Below, piece by piece: positions 1-11,813 of a DNA stretch of 64,000 bases (its first letter is position 1; the number at the start of each line of letters is the position of its first letter). Below the pieces are notes generated by a model, which was not told where the DNA came from, ran no database searches, and saw only the letters and a list, made by a program, of their open reading frames with translations. The stretch is from contig OY727102.1 in the NCBI GenBank assembly GCA_963402885.1, forward strand, positions 6,572,001-6,636,000. Reading direction: 5' to 3'. Origin of the DNA: Antedon bifida. Its lineage: Eukaryota; Echinodermata; Crinoidea; Comatulida; Antedonidae. Position numbers and translations under genes: made by a program.

Positions 1-19
1 CTGTCTTGCTATGACGTAA

Positions 20-136
20 ACGACGAAACCTTGGGATAGACTAAATGATACCAATCGAGATGTGTATTGTTCAGCTGCAACAAACATTGGCCTTCACAAT
101 ATTGTACATCCCAATTGGCCTTCACAATTAATATAG
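20..136 (+). pseudogene. Relic of a third Ig domain (3' fragment)
   Basis: The frame that opens at base 20 reads RLNDTNRDVYCSAATNIGLHN between bases 38 and 100. This matches the end of the third Ig domain in the neighbouring receptors (a D-N pair, V-x-C, then T-x-x-G-L; compare VIVRCIVSTQNGL in the 549-residue receptor). It carries the second disulphide cysteine of the domain. A stop lies just upstream at 17-19 and another at 134-136, and no stalk or membrane helix follows in this frame, so it looks like a decayed or truncated receptor continuing off the left edge. A 14-bp direct repeat (TTGGCCTTCACAAT) flanks the break. It could instead be an exon spliced to the next gene, which I cannot exclude. 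Confidence 0.5.
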
Positions 137-295
137 GAAAGAATTCATAATTTTAATAACTTTGAATGTTTGCTTGATCTATTTTTATTTTTAAAATTAT
201 TATAAAAGACATTGGTACTATTTACTTGGGTCATTTTGTAATCTAACTTACCTGAGTTTTATAATCTGGCGATTTCAGTAGGACTTTTGTTCAAC

Positions 296-934
296 ATGAA
301 TGCTTCTCGTTTGAATTTGTGTATGTATTTACTATTTATACACATTACTGTGTTTGCTGCTACAACATACGGTGATAAACATATTGAGGAACGCAGGGTA
401 TTTATCGATATACACAGATCACAATTGAAGCAATTGCTACAGACAATTCCTCAAACTACTAGTAATACTGGGATTCAAACTGAACCAATGGCAACGATTT
501 TAGATATAAGCAGCCAGGACCCTGATTTCCAAGGATCAACCGAGAAGAACACCGTATCACCAATTAGAGCTGAACCAACAGAAGAATCTGTTAAATCGTC
601 TAAACACTATTTCGATACGTTTTCAATTATTGGACTTTTGAGTGGAATTTTACTTTTAGTTGGTATCGTGATTGCGATATATTGGCAGAGTCGTAGTATT
701 GATTACAGTGAAATTGACATCGAAAATAACAGCCGGATCATGGAAATTAATACCGATGAACTGGAGGCAAGTGGTAGTAACAGGGATTCGAATATCTATG
801 CTGTTCCTCGACTTTACCGAAAATCTGTGATTGATGTTACTACAGGACAAATTGTTTCAAGCTTAATAGTAGATGATTCTGAAGATTTTGGAGATACATG
901 GGATTGTCGGGCAATGCTTCGTCGTGACACTTAA
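296..934 (+). CDS. Short single-pass membrane protein without Ig domains, ITIM-like tail (212 aa)
   Basis: The first ATG in frame is at 296. The protein starts with a hydrophobic signal peptide (about residues 7-26), has a roughly 80-residue Ser/Thr-rich ectodomain with no Ig domain and no cysteines, one transmembrane helix (about 109-131), and an 80-residue cytoplasmic tail. The tail contains IDYSEI around Tyr137, which fits the ITIM consensus (I/V/L/S-x-Y-x-x-I/V/L), and a YAVP site at Tyr168 of the kind bound by Crk/Nck-type SH2 domains. It lies directly after the remnant of an Ig domain and heads the receptor cluster. It may be an adaptor-like partner, or a receptor that lost its Ig domains. 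The latter needs the signal peptide to be secondary. A weak 3' splice site (TTTCAG, 273-278) just upstream leaves open that it is a last exon. Function is inferred only from motifs. Confidence 0.6.
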   Translation: MNASRLNLCMYLLFIHITVFAATTYGDKHIEERRVFIDIHRSQLKQLLQTIPQTTSNTGIQTEPMATILDISSQDPDFQGSTEKNTVSPIRAEPTEESVKSSKHYFDTFSIIGLLSGILLLVGIVIAIYWQSRSIDYSEIDIENNSRIMEINTDELEASGSNRDSNIYAVPRLYRKSVIDVTTGQIVSSLIVDDSEDFGDTWDCRAMLRRDT

Positions 935-2960
935 GGTGTATCATGATCCATCTCATGCTTTATCTTTGGTATTTAAGCCAAGTGAAACTTATTCTTCATC
1001 TGTGAATACCGTATACAACCTCTGTCGAATATACGTTGTTGTTGAACTATAACATATCACAAACGAACTGACGTGTTGTCGGATAGGAATATAACATTGT
1101 ACAGTATCGAGTTATTGGTGCAACGTTACATATCCTTTGTTAACACATTCTATATCCACATAGCTGTGAAATACATTAATATCAGACATTTTCATTTTAG
1201 AAAATTTGGAGAATAATGTTTATAAATAGTCAATTATTTAAATTTTAACTTGACCGATTGTTTATATTAATATAACAACCATGCAAGCTGTTTATATACA
1301 TGTTAATGTTTGCAACACATGTTCGTACATTTCATACACATTGTTAAATTATATACATTGACTTCTAGAGTTTATAACCATAATAGTCCATTCTGTTTTA
1401 GTCCATTTTGAATTAGTTTTAGAGTAACCTGTGTTCTGTAATTCAAACTTGTTAAGATCGATTCAATTATTTTACATTTTTTGGAATACTAATACGTTGT
1501 TACTTCCCTTTAGATACTATAAAGTCACGATTATTATAGACATAATGAACAAGCTTCATACTCAACTGTTACGTTAATTAAAAAGAAATACACATTATTG
1601 CTATACTAAATAATAACTTCTACTCTCATGAAAATTTCACAAGTTTCAAGGGCTTATTCTTAACAAGTATCTTTACATAATTTAACCACAACCAAGTTCT
1701 AAGGAAATTGTATTTATTTTCTAAAATATTGTTTTGAATATTTCTTTTTAATGCTTTAAGTGTAGATATAATGTTCCTCTTATGCTTCTGCTAACAATGT
1801 GTGCTCTGTGCTTTTGTTATTATTTTTTGAATGGAATTGTTTAAAAAAATAGATACAACAAATTGTCCCTTGGAGGAAGCTGGCTTGTTAAGTTAATCTT
1901 TATGTGTTCTATTTTTTTTCAAATTGTAAAAACTTCAGGTTGAGGTTATTAATTAAAGAAATTAAAATCAGCCGAAGAGCATTACAAACTTTTCTTTTAT
2001 CGTAATTGTTATATTAGGCCTACAACATTGATGCTAGAGCGTTTTATATTTCACTGACCGGTATTGCCGTCAAACAGATAACATGGAAACAAAAAATAAT
2101 TTCCTGGACGTCCTCACTTAACATACTACGCCAACATACAGACGACGCTTAGTCTGTATTTATTGATTGTTTTAACAATAAACTAGTTTCAATACATTAA
2201 ATATAATTATGCATAGGAAGGCAAAATGCGGCTTTGTTTTATCAGATCCTAGAAATCCTTAACCTTAAGACATTGTTGGCGAGGTATAGTGGCATATTGC
2301 CAATCCTAATTGTTAACACTTCCCTTAATATTACTCTTTTGCAAAAACAAGTTCGTTATTTAGAAAACTATTTTATTAGAACTTCAGTGAACATTTATAA
2401 TATACTTGATTGGTGTAATAATACCCTGAAAATTAAGTAGCAAAGTTGGTGGAAAATGCAGAATATTAAATTCCTTATTTTCGGATGGAAATAAAATTTA
2501 GCTTATATGCTGCCGCTTGTCCCCGCGGTATGTATAGGAACTCATTGCGTCCCTGATATCGACGTACCTCGCAGTTATTTGCACATGTTTCGACGTGTAA
2601 AGAAATAAGATAAGTTATTTTCAAACTTTTTTATAGACTTGGTAAGCCACCCGTCATGCCAACATTAACTTACATTTTGCCTCAATATCTGTTAGGTATT
2701 AATTCATATTTCTGAAAACGTGACTATGACATTCTGTTTCCTCTGTCTGATTTAAACTTTACTTATCTATACTTTGTGTGCACTTTAAGGAAGAAATGCG
2801 TTTTGCTATCAGCACTACACAAAGTTAAGATCGCAAAATGTATGACGTCGTGAGCTAAATATATTGAAATCAGGGGTTGACTCATGACCCTTCCAATTAG
2901 TACTGTTTTGGCTTGAACATTCGCCACACGCGTCTACACACGGAGCAGTCGCTAAAACTG
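935..2960. other. AT-rich intergenic stretch
   Basis: There is no convincing gene. Only short chance ORFs occur and no Ig-like motif was found on either strand. This stretch must hold the 3' end of the preceding short gene and the promoter of the 784-residue receptor. I could not identify either with confidence. Confidence 0.5.
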
Positions 2961-5315
2961 ATGGAGTCGGATATACGTTTTGTACGGATTATACTTATAC
3001 TTATCTTTATTCTTTTAAAAGTACTGTCTCTAGACGCGATTGTACTACGGAAAGGTCCTGACGATAAAACTGTGTATGAAGGTGTTACGGTAACTTTCGA
3101 ATGTATTGTTGCTTCGAAGGGGGCTAGTCAATTATTATGGGTTTTCAATGGAACGCGTTTTATAAGTGTTGACAACAATGTATTTAGCTACAAAACAGGA
3201 TTTGAAAAAAGATGTAATATTATTAGTGATGTTGCAGGTCAGTATAAACTACAAATAACAAATGTTTCTAAATCTGATGAAGGATTTTTTGAATGTTATT
3301 TTTCAAGAGAAATGTCAACTGCGGCGGGCAATTTTGGAAAATCGGGTAGAGCCAAACTGACAGTTTTAGAGGTTGGAACGAACACTCCGATATGTAATTT
3401 ACACAACTTAGACCCACCATTAAATCCGTACCAGAGAGTATTATTTAACTGTTCAAGTGCCAGTAAAAATTTGGTAGTAAAATGGCAAAATGGAACAAAA
3501 GACTTAACCGGATTTCAGTATGGTTGGCACGTAACGGAGATCATGTTAACACCTTTTGATAACGGGCGTATTTTTACCTGTACCGAGGTTAATCCGGTGA
3601 CGCTAGATGTGCATAACTGCTCTATAAAACCAATGAATATTTATCCTACTGCTGAAATATCACCCAGGCTACCAGAAATAACGGTGAACAATGACATTAC
3701 GTTTGTTTGTAATGCATCAGGTTTGCCAAATATTGTAAAGTATAATTGGATACACGATGGATACGTTATAAACCAGGAAAACTTCTATCCTATGAAATAT
3801 GATTTGATTGGAGATGGGCGGACTTTAAAGGTTCGTGGTGTTGGTATTACTGATAATCAGTCGACTATTGTATGCCAGGCTTACATTAGTTCTGGTCTGT
3901 ATGCAGTTTCCAGTACAACAATGATAGTAAGGGATCTATATACGAATATTTACCTTTATACTAATGCCCCATCAACGACACAACTAACGAGGACAACCAT
4001 TACAACATCATCATCAGCAACAGATAAGATAATTATAGAAGAGGATGGCTATAAACCGATTAAGGCCTTCGGATTTAGTTTACTCGCGGTTATTGCGTCC
4101 GTTATTACAATCTGTATTTTAATACTTATAGCTGGTACGTTGTTAATGTTTGCATGTAATCAAAAACCTGCATCTCTTGACCTACCTGATATAACAACTC
4201 GAAGAGGTCGTAGCTCTGGGAGATTGATTCCATCGGTAAGTGGAGGAATATCACACTGCAATGTTGTATATGCCGAGCTTTTCAACGATATTGATTTTAA
4301 AAGTTTGTTGACAACCAACGAATGTAATCCGTCTTTAAACGAGGATGATATACTTGATCCGCTTATCGATGGGAATGACCATTCGTTTATGTTTGAATCT
4401 CATCATTACGAGGCGTCAGGCTTAGTTGCACCTCCTTTGCCCCCTAAACCAACGCGGTTAATAGCGCCGGATCTGTACTCAGAGATTCCTGATGGAATTT
4501 ACCAGACACAACCTAGTCCACCACCATGTGATGATGATCTGCTGTACTGTGGTACTGAGTTATCTGTCCGTTCTAGTAGTGAAGCGACTGACAACCTACT
4601 ACCCGAACCAGATGAGATTTATTACCAAATCCCCGACAGAACATCATTCGTCATAACTCCAGAGGTATCAGACAATTGTTACTCAAAGAAACCACAGAGA
4701 TGGTCTCGTAATCCTTCTCCGTGTGGTTGTGAAGAGCATTCAAGAAGCACATGCCCTTCCTATGCTCGAGTAAAAAAGAACAATAAGAACTATCGATCTG
4801 GTGGATTGGGAAATCTTGAAAGACGCCTCCTGATACCGGTAAAGTGTGATGACCTAACGTCGGCTGAGCTTTATGATGTTGAAACTGAACTATCTCTAAA
4901 CGAACCATATCCAGGCCAATTCTTCGGTTCAATACCTGAAGACAATGTTCAAAATATCAATCATACCATGCTACCACGAAGGGCATCTGTTACGTGTCGG
5001 TCGCGGCTAAGACGTACTAAAAGTTGCCCTAAGAATAATCCATACGAGGAATATACAAATAACATTATATTCCCAGGCTCTTTTATTTCAAATTTACGTG
5101 TAGCTGAAAGCGCGCCAGATATTGTTGGCCTAGAAGCACAAGCATGTTGTGAAAAAGGCCACCATGGTTACGAAACAGTTCCAGATAAAGCGTTGGATAA
5201 TTCATACAAAGCTAAATCTGATGATATACTCAGTAAAGGGTCATCGGATATCAGTTGTGTGGATTCCAGCGATTATATGAACATGGAGTGTAGCGATATC
5301 AGCGATTATATCTGA
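2961..5315 (+). CDS. Single-exon 3-Ig transmembrane receptor with long signalling tail (784 aa)
   Basis: The ATG at 2961 gives a clean signal peptide (residues 1-25); the frame is open upstream but has no better ATG. The Ig domains are at about 27-150 (V-like; FEC, LLW, EGFFEC), 155-245 and 250-345, each with the cysteine pair, followed by a Thr/Ser-rich stalk, a transmembrane helix at about 371-399 and an exceptionally long 385-residue tail. The tail carries VVYAEL (Tyr437, ITIM consensus), a PPLPPKPTR SH3-binding stretch near 490-500, YSEI, YYQI and YETV sites, and near its end SDYMNM (Tyr772), the hexapeptide that in CD28 recruits PI3-kinase p85 and Grb2. There are many N-glycosylation sequons. 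This tail could therefore recruit both inhibitory and activating SH2 partners. No intron interrupts the gene. A polyadenylation signal AATAAA lies at 5934. It is the most divergent plus-strand member, with its own domain 2 sequence. Confidence 0.9.
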   Translation: MESDIRFVRIILILIFILLKVLSLDAIVLRKGPDDKTVYEGVTVTFECIVASKGASQLLWVFNGTRFISVDNNVFSYKTGFEKRCNIISDVAGQYKLQITNVSKSDEGFFECYFSREMSTAAGNFGKSGRAKLTVLEVGTNTPICNLHNLDPPLNPYQRVLFNCSSASKNLVVKWQNGTKDLTGFQYGWHVTEIMLTPFDNGRIFTCTEVNPVTLDVHNCSIKPMNIYPTAEISPRLPEITVNNDITFVCNASGLPNIVKYNWIHDGYVINQENFYPMKYDLIGDGRTLKVRGVGITDNQSTIVCQAYISSGLYAVSSTTMIVRDLYTNIYLYTNAPSTTQLTRTTITTSSSATDKIIIEEDGYKPIKAFGFSLLAVIASVITICILILIAGTLLMFACNQKPASLDLPDITTRRGRSSGRLIPSVSGGISHCNVVYAELFNDIDFKSLLTTNECNPSLNEDDILDPLIDGNDHSFMFESHHYEASGLVAPPLPPKPTRLIAPDLYSEIPDGIYQTQPSPPPCDDDLLYCGTELSVRSSSEATDNLLPEPDEIYYQIPDRTSFVITPEVSDNCYSKKPQRWSRNPSPCGCEEHSRSTCPSYARVKKNNKNYRSGGLGNLERRLLIPVKCDDLTSAELYDVETELSLNEPYPGQFFGSIPEDNVQNINHTMLPRRASVTCRSRLRRTKSCPKNNPYEEYTNNIIFPGSFISNLRVAESAPDIVGLEAQACCEKGHHGYETVPDKALDNSYKAKSDDILSKGSSDISCVDSSDYMNMECSDISDYI

Positions 5316-8300
5316 CAATATCATTATATTAATTTCCTGTAAAGCTATTTTAAGTGTACGTCAAGCTCTCAGTTGTAAACAAACAAGCTAAGATATGCCT
5401 TGGCCAATATACACTACGGTAAGCGGAAAAGCGCGTAGCCTTTTCTGCGTAGCAAATGTATCTACTCTGAGCGTGTTTCCGCTCAACCACCCGGCTCTGC
5501 GTTGTATGTAAATGGTCATAAGAAATATGCTTACCGCTTACCGTTTTTTAACTCTTACCGTTGTAAGTAATGTAATTTGACATTTATACTGTACGATCAG
5601 TTCAAGAGATTGATATACATTCTTATAAGGATGTGACTTATTGTCTTTCACTTATCATTTTGTTCTGCTTTACATAATACTCTGCGAGAGACGCCTGTAC
5701 GTCTCATAAATCTATCTCTTAAAGTCCATCAACTTCCATTGACGTCAAGCTTCTTTATTAATCAATTCCATAAACATTTAGATCGTAGATAGATAATGTT
5801 TTTGGAAGGTGGGTTTTTGGAGGTGATGGTTTAAAGTTGGATTATACTTAAAAGCAAAATTAGAATACAAGAGTTCCATTTGTATATATTTTGTGTCATG
5901 TAACATCTATAAAAAGAAACCTGAGGTAATCAAAATAAAACGTCAAATACGATATTTTAAATACGATCTGTTTCACTTCAGTTTAGAAAGAAATGTAATA
6001 CGATTTTTGTACATAATTTCAAATAGGTTTAATTAAATTATATTATAATGTGACTAGTTAATGCAGTTATTTATGTGTGTTTTTATTGTACAATCTATTA
6101 CTACTGTCCTTTTGCTTGTTTGATGTTACGTGGTTGGAAATGGGAGAAAATACTGAATAAGAAATTAACAAGGATACACTTAAATGGTATAATACAGTCT
6201 TTAAATACAATACAGTGCATTCTTCTTAATAAACATATACACATTTTCACATGTGTGTAAGTCTAGACAATGTTAATTTGCTACTAAAAATCTGATGTTT
6301 TGTATTAGATTAGTAACAGGTTGACCCAGTAAAAACTGTTCACCTGTTGCTCTATTGGCGTCATCCTCAAGCTCAGTCGTATTTTTGTTGTAAATATAAA
6401 ATACAAAATATACTTATTTTACAAGCTCACAATATTATCGGTAATTTTACTTATGTAATATATAAACAAAAATAACTTAAAATACATTTTAACAGTTATT
6501 GTTGCCTACTTTACAATTTGATAGTCGGATTCATCTTTTGGGTGCAATACCGTATATTCTAATTCCATTCTAAATTGCAAAGTTTATATTTACGGCAACC
6601 CGTGTCTTGGTTTATTCTACACACAATTGCTTAGGAACGATTTAAAACATACAAAAACAATACGTGTTGTAATATTTTAAAATATTGTTCAACAACAAAA
6701 AAATAATACTGATTAAGCTTAACTCATAGCGGATATTGTGGTTACTTGTGATGCCCATTTCTGTACAGTAATTTCCAGGGATATTTCAACAGCAATTGCC
6801 TAAAAGACAGATGTTTTTTATCATATTTTAATAGTTACCTCTCAGCAATTGATGAAGTGAGATGAATCAGACGAAAGTAAAACAATATAAAATAACGCCT
6901 GTTGTTGTACAGCTATAGTTTTATTCGTTAAAACATAAAATACGTAAATGACTTTTAACTTTTAATAATTAAACTTCAACGTTAATCTTTAGTTAGTTAA
7001 ACATATATTAATATAATATCAGAGAACGTTTCGATTTTGTTCTTTCTATTAATTATACAATTCTGCCTGAGTTATGCCTACCACTGTTTACCTACTAAAT
7101 ATGTTAAAATAAATCGTAATGTTATAAAACATTGTAAAAAAGACACAGGACCTACAGGACATATTAAAACCGATATAACTCTCTCTGAATTTAGGTTGTC
7201 CTTGTACATAAATACGGTTTTGTATATTGCGGATTATCTACTTTTTCAGACTATCATACTTGGCGTTCTACAGTGTAATGGAAACGCTAACAATTACTGT
7301 TTCCTTATCACAATTATAAACTTCATGGGGATTGAGTTATGATTTGTAGTAAGTTCTATAAACGTTGTGTCAAAGGTCACAATATGCGAGGAATATGCAA
7401 AGTAACTTATCGTTGACGTTCAACATATTATGAACGGACGTTGTAGTATTTCATTTTGGATGAAAGGAAATAACAGGTTTGATATTTTCTATACAATGTT
7501 CGTTATATTCCATAATTATACAAACGAAAATCTAAATTTGTTCGGCTTCGGATCATCATGAAACAGTATTTTATCAGAGCATGTAGCTCACATCCATCAT
7601 GTTGAATCTTACAAAATCTGATTAACAAATATTACTTACTCTACTTTTGATCGAAATAAGTGTATGTGTGTGCAAAAAAAAGGTCACACTAACACAATTT
7701 TAGACCCGCATATTGTTTGTGCGTAATAATTATAATAAAACGTGACTTATATGAAAATATTGACATCTTTCTGATGAAAACGTGACTTATATGCAAAGCC
7801 TCAATGCGCTTAAACATAATAAATAAAAAGGGAAAAAATAAGACGACATAAAAAAGTAAATAAATGTTAGTTTTTAGGTCAACCTTGAAATAAGCAATTG
7901 AAGTAGAGATTTGTAAACCGTTCCAAAGGACGAAAGAGGCCCAAGTAAATGAATGAAAAACCATAATACATTATAACAAAGTATATCATGTATTATTTTT
8001 GCATCAAGTGTATGTATTTTTTTAGTTTTTAAAGTTTAGTGGTTAATAGTTGGACAGCTTTTAATACTTGTTCACCCAAACACAACACAAGACATCTATT
8101 CACACTACATTATTTATTATGTGTGTTTATTCCAGCGCCATATAGACCAAGTCATTTTTTCGAAAGAGAAACATTATCTTATGATATTGTTAGCCTAGTT
8201 AAAGGATAACAACAACACGTCATAATTTGAAGTAGTGTACCCTATTATGCCTCACTAATTGAATTCAGCAAATATATATAATTAAATCATTATGTAGTGA

Positions 8301-10247
8301 CGTCATTTGGATAGGTTTAATTTCGTTTAGTCAAATTTTGTTTCGTTTAGTTAAATACTGACACAACACGGGATATTATATTAGATAATATTTCTAAATT
8401 ACAGAAAACTTGCGGAATTTGATAGGTTTAATCATAATATTGACAACTTCTGATAGAAAACAATTAGATTGCTTCAATGTAAGATATTTTTAGAAAGTAT
8501 TCTAACTAAGTAGGTATATTATAATTAGGAAGTTCATCTCTCTAATAATAAATGCCCATATCCACAGTTAATTATTGTATGTAACATTATCATTGTTGCC
8601 ACTTGTACTTATTTCAATATAATACTTCGATTACTACGCACCGTAGTACCAACAATAAAGTAAATGTTTCCTTTTTAGAGGGCATAAACGAAACTTTAAA
8701 ATTAATTTGACTTGATGACGTGGTAATAATGTGTAAATTTAAAGATAGTTAACATGTATAAACTACAGATTGTCCGACTTGTGCTGCAGAAACTAAATAG
8801 ACATCGATTCGACAAACTAAACCAGTAACTAAACCGGTTCGTATAACATAAATTTTATTGCATCTATACATACCATGCATTAACAAATCATAAGCAACTA
8901 TAATTGTCATAATAATCTTTATTTGTCCAAAAAATAACGTAAATATGGTTTGAATACTGGGAATGCTTGATACAATTAACATTTTCATCTTATTCCAGTA
9001 GTGGTCGGCCTACAACTAAACAAATTCTGAAAGTACTGACCCCATGTCACGTGTGTATTAAATTGTACTTAAAAAGAAAATAAGCAAAATCAGGTCAACA
9101 AGGATGCTAAAATGCATTTTTTATATTCGATTCATGGTTTTTATTTTCGTTTTTGACACGCCGACTATTTATTTGACCTTAGTCCGAACTATTTTGAAGT
9201 GTTTGCATACAATGGCAATGTTCTATTTCTATACCTTTATCATATCCAGGTAGACACTTCAGACGAGTAGGCCTACTTATTTCCTTGTGTTTCCAAGTAT
9301 AATGGTTACAAACAAAAGACTAGATTAGAGGTTCTCTTCTACCTATACTTTGTGTTTATGGATTTTCCTCATATGTTATTACTGAATATAAACATGTAAA
9401 AACTAATAAAATACCCTTTGATATAACAAAGGAGTATAATTCATTTTCTAATTCCTTGTGTAGGAAAGCTAAAAAACTTAGTTTATAGACAAATTTGAAA
9501 AAAAATAAAAGGCAATATTAAACGTGTATGGATTGTTGTAAATTCCTTTGCTAACCCAGCCAACAATAGAAAGAGCAACGATAGAAACGGTTGATATTTT
9601 ATATCAGTTTACAAAACAGTTTATAAAATGAATGTCTTGCCATTATTACGATAATAATATAATGATAATGATAGATTCTTTATAATATTATCATAGAATA
9701 TATAAATGCCATCGTTCGTTACACTTTTAATACATGAAACTGTCTACCCGAAGTATTAGTTTTGTTGGTGTCTGAGCTAGTAGATTGTTGGCAGTTAGGG
9801 ATATTATACAACTAATCTAGGCCTCCTATCGGTAGCTACAAGCCGATATGAAGTCACATCTATAGATCAGCAAAAATATAGGAACATAATAATCTTCGAA
9901 AGAATATTATTGTTTATACCGGGAATTATTTGACAATGAAACAATTTATGGAATGTAAGATCCTAAAGAAGTTTTTGTACAATTGATAAACAAGAGGATT
10001 AGGTAAAATTCACATTTTGTTCCGCCAAGTAAACGGTCACTTACGCGTACTTATAGATAAATACACTCTAATCTAGAGATTACAAGGCGGTACATCAAAT
10101 TCTTTCGAAATTCTGAAACGGATTTGTGGATGTATCAGTAAAATATAGCAGATCAAAATATCTGTCATTTCACAATTGAGACAACAACCGAAAGTAGAAT
10201 CCTACTCGGGCAGCAGAAGACAAATCCCGGCTGCAGTAATTGCAATA
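5316..10247. other. Intergenic, gene-free
   Basis: This contains the 3' untranslated region of the 784-residue gene and then AT-rich DNA with only short chance ORFs. Near 5414-5545 two copies of ACGGTAAGCGG lie in inverted orientation about 130 bp apart and may mark a small degenerate DNA element. At 7738-7790 the 16-bp word AAACGTGACTTATATG occurs twice in direct orientation. Nothing else stood out. Confidence 0.5.
5414..5545. repeat. Possible small inverted-repeat element
   Basis: ACGGTAAGCGG at the left is matched by CCGCTTACCGT at the right, an 11-bp inverted repeat enclosing relatively GC-rich DNA in an AT-rich surround. No clear target duplication was seen, so a decayed MITE is only one reading. 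Confidence 0.3.
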
Positions 10248-11813
10248 ATGTGCTGGGGTGCTCATTTTAAACGGTTATTTGTACTTTTACTATTTCAATG
10301 TGGATTTGTATACGCCATAAAATTCCGTCAGGGTCCAGACTCAAGCCAGGTTCACAACGGCGAACAAGTTACGCTTAGGTGCGCAGTGGATGATAAACTG
10401 AAAGGTAATTTTGTATTCTGGCATCTCGTTGAACACAACACGTATATCAGTTACGATAGCTATATTTATCCCAATATTCAAGCTGGAAGGTATATAATTG
10501 CGGGCGACCACAGCGATGGTGAGTTTGACTTGGTGATACCTGCCGTAAATACAGAGGAAGCAGGAACTTACCAATGTGGATTTTATTTTATAAATGATAC
10601 GCGAAGTGAATTTGTTTTTCAAGAAGCCAGGATTTCGTTGTTGAGTCCACCTTCGCCATTCTACCCTCAATGCAGCTTGTCAACACAAACGATAGGAAAC
10701 CCTAAACCAGGGGATACGATTTCACTTGGTTGTGTATCTTTTGGTGGAACACCTCCAGTTATGCTCTCTTGGTGGAAAAATTACACAATGATAGTAGCTC
10801 CAATGAACACTATTTCTACCGTAACGCACACCTTAACACCGGATGATAACGGTGTAGAATTTGTATGTTCAGCAACCGGATTGGCACTTCTTGAACCACG
10901 TTCATGCTATGTCCTTCCAATGGTTATTCTACCAACAGTCGAAATACACATGTCGGATCCTAAACCTCGATTATATGAAGAGTTAACACTTCATTGTAAA
11001 ATTGATGTTATAGGGACAATCAAATCTATACATTGGTATTGGAATACCGAAAGTGTTATGACAGAATCAAAGAACAGGCTCGCAATATTAATGCAAGGTG
11101 AACGAATAGTCATACCAAGTATTATGCCGTCAGACAACAACACTTTGATCTCATGTCATGTAAAAACACTTTCGGGTCTGCAAGCTAACGGCTCGGTTAC
11201 AATAAAACTATCCGAAGTTCGACCATCAGTATCTCCGACACAAGATTATGATGTCGTAGATAAACAGGTACCAAATTCCTCTTCCAGTGGAAATAATGTA
11301 GTCTTACCAGTGATACTATCTATTACGGTATTTTTACTAGCCTTGGTTTTTCTTTTCACTTTTGTAAAACGAGTCCAACATCGTGATTTATATGATGGAA
11401 AACAAACGAAAAGTATAATAAAGCGGACGCCGGACTCGCAGACCAATAATGCTACTAGAGTAAAGAAAAGGGTGACTTTTAACCTTCCGAACTTGTCTCC
11501 AAAACTTTCACCATCTAATTTTTCTCGTATTCGAAAGATGAGAGCAATGGCTAGAAAACAGGCTGCCGCTCTTCCGGTTGACATCGATGAAGATAACAGT
11601 GGATTTGTTGACGAAGAGGAAGTTCCAGATACGGTAATCAAACTTGTCGATATTGATGATGTCAATGGCCAAATTGAAACAAATACAACTTTTAATTTAC
11701 AATCAGTGGATATTTTATGTGCTGCCTTTCCCATAGAAATAACAGAATCAAACACACCACAAATAGACAGTACTGAACTCATTATTACGCAAGTCGATGT
11801 CGTTATCCAATAA
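10248..11813 (+). CDS. Single-exon 3-Ig receptor with PP1-docking tail (521 aa)
   Basis: The ATG at 10248 begins a standard signal peptide (MCWGAHFKRLFVLLLFQCGF). Domain 1 is V-like (KFRQGPD, LRCAV, FVFWH, GTYQCGF). Domain 2 resembles a C2/CD80-like domain (PGDTISLGC, GGTPPVMLSWW, LTPDDNGVEFVC) and is bracketed by two extra cysteines (YPQC and RSC). Domain 3 runs to about residue 335. A short Ser/Pro stalk precedes the transmembrane helix (about 351-373). The 148-residue tail has almost no tyrosines. It is basic at first and contains KKRVTFNL, with RVTF at 408-411, the canonical RVxF motif that docks protein phosphatase 1; the remainder is acidic. AATAAA follows at 12341. The ectodomain is most like the next gene (503 aa), whereas the RVxF motif is shared with the 447 and 605 aa genes. 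Confidence 0.9.
   Translation: MCWGAHFKRLFVLLLFQCGFVYAIKFRQGPDSSQVHNGEQVTLRCAVDDKLKGNFVFWHLVEHNTYISYDSYIYPNIQAGRYIIAGDHSDGEFDLVIPAVNTEEAGTYQCGFYFINDTRSEFVFQEARISLLSPPSPFYPQCSLSTQTIGNPKPGDTISLGCVSFGGTPPVMLSWWKNYTMIVAPMNTISTVTHTLTPDDNGVEFVCSATGLALLEPRSCYVLPMVILPTVEIHMSDPKPRLYEELTLHCKIDVIGTIKSIHWYWNTESVMTESKNRLAILMQGERIVIPSIMPSDNNTLISCHVKTLSGLQANGSVTIKLSEVRPSVSPTQDYDVVDKQVPNSSSSGNNVVLPVILSITVFLLALVFLFTFVKRVQHRDLYDGKQTKSIIKRTPDSQTNNATRVKKRVTFNLPNLSPKLSPSNFSRIRKMRAMARKQAAALPVDIDEDNSGFVDEEEVPDTVIKLVDIDDVNGQIETNTTFNLQSVDILCAAFPIEITESNTPQIDSTELIITQVDVVIQ

Noticed and set aside
7037..7342. 101-codon ORF with a signal-peptide-like start
   Set aside because: It begins at TTG, has no ATG near the hydrophobic stretch, no Ig-like cysteine spacing and no recognisable domain in AT-rich DNA.
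11246..11782. 178-codon minus-strand ORF under the 521 aa receptor
   Set aside because: Antisense shadow of the Ig receptor tail; composition follows the codons of the true gene.
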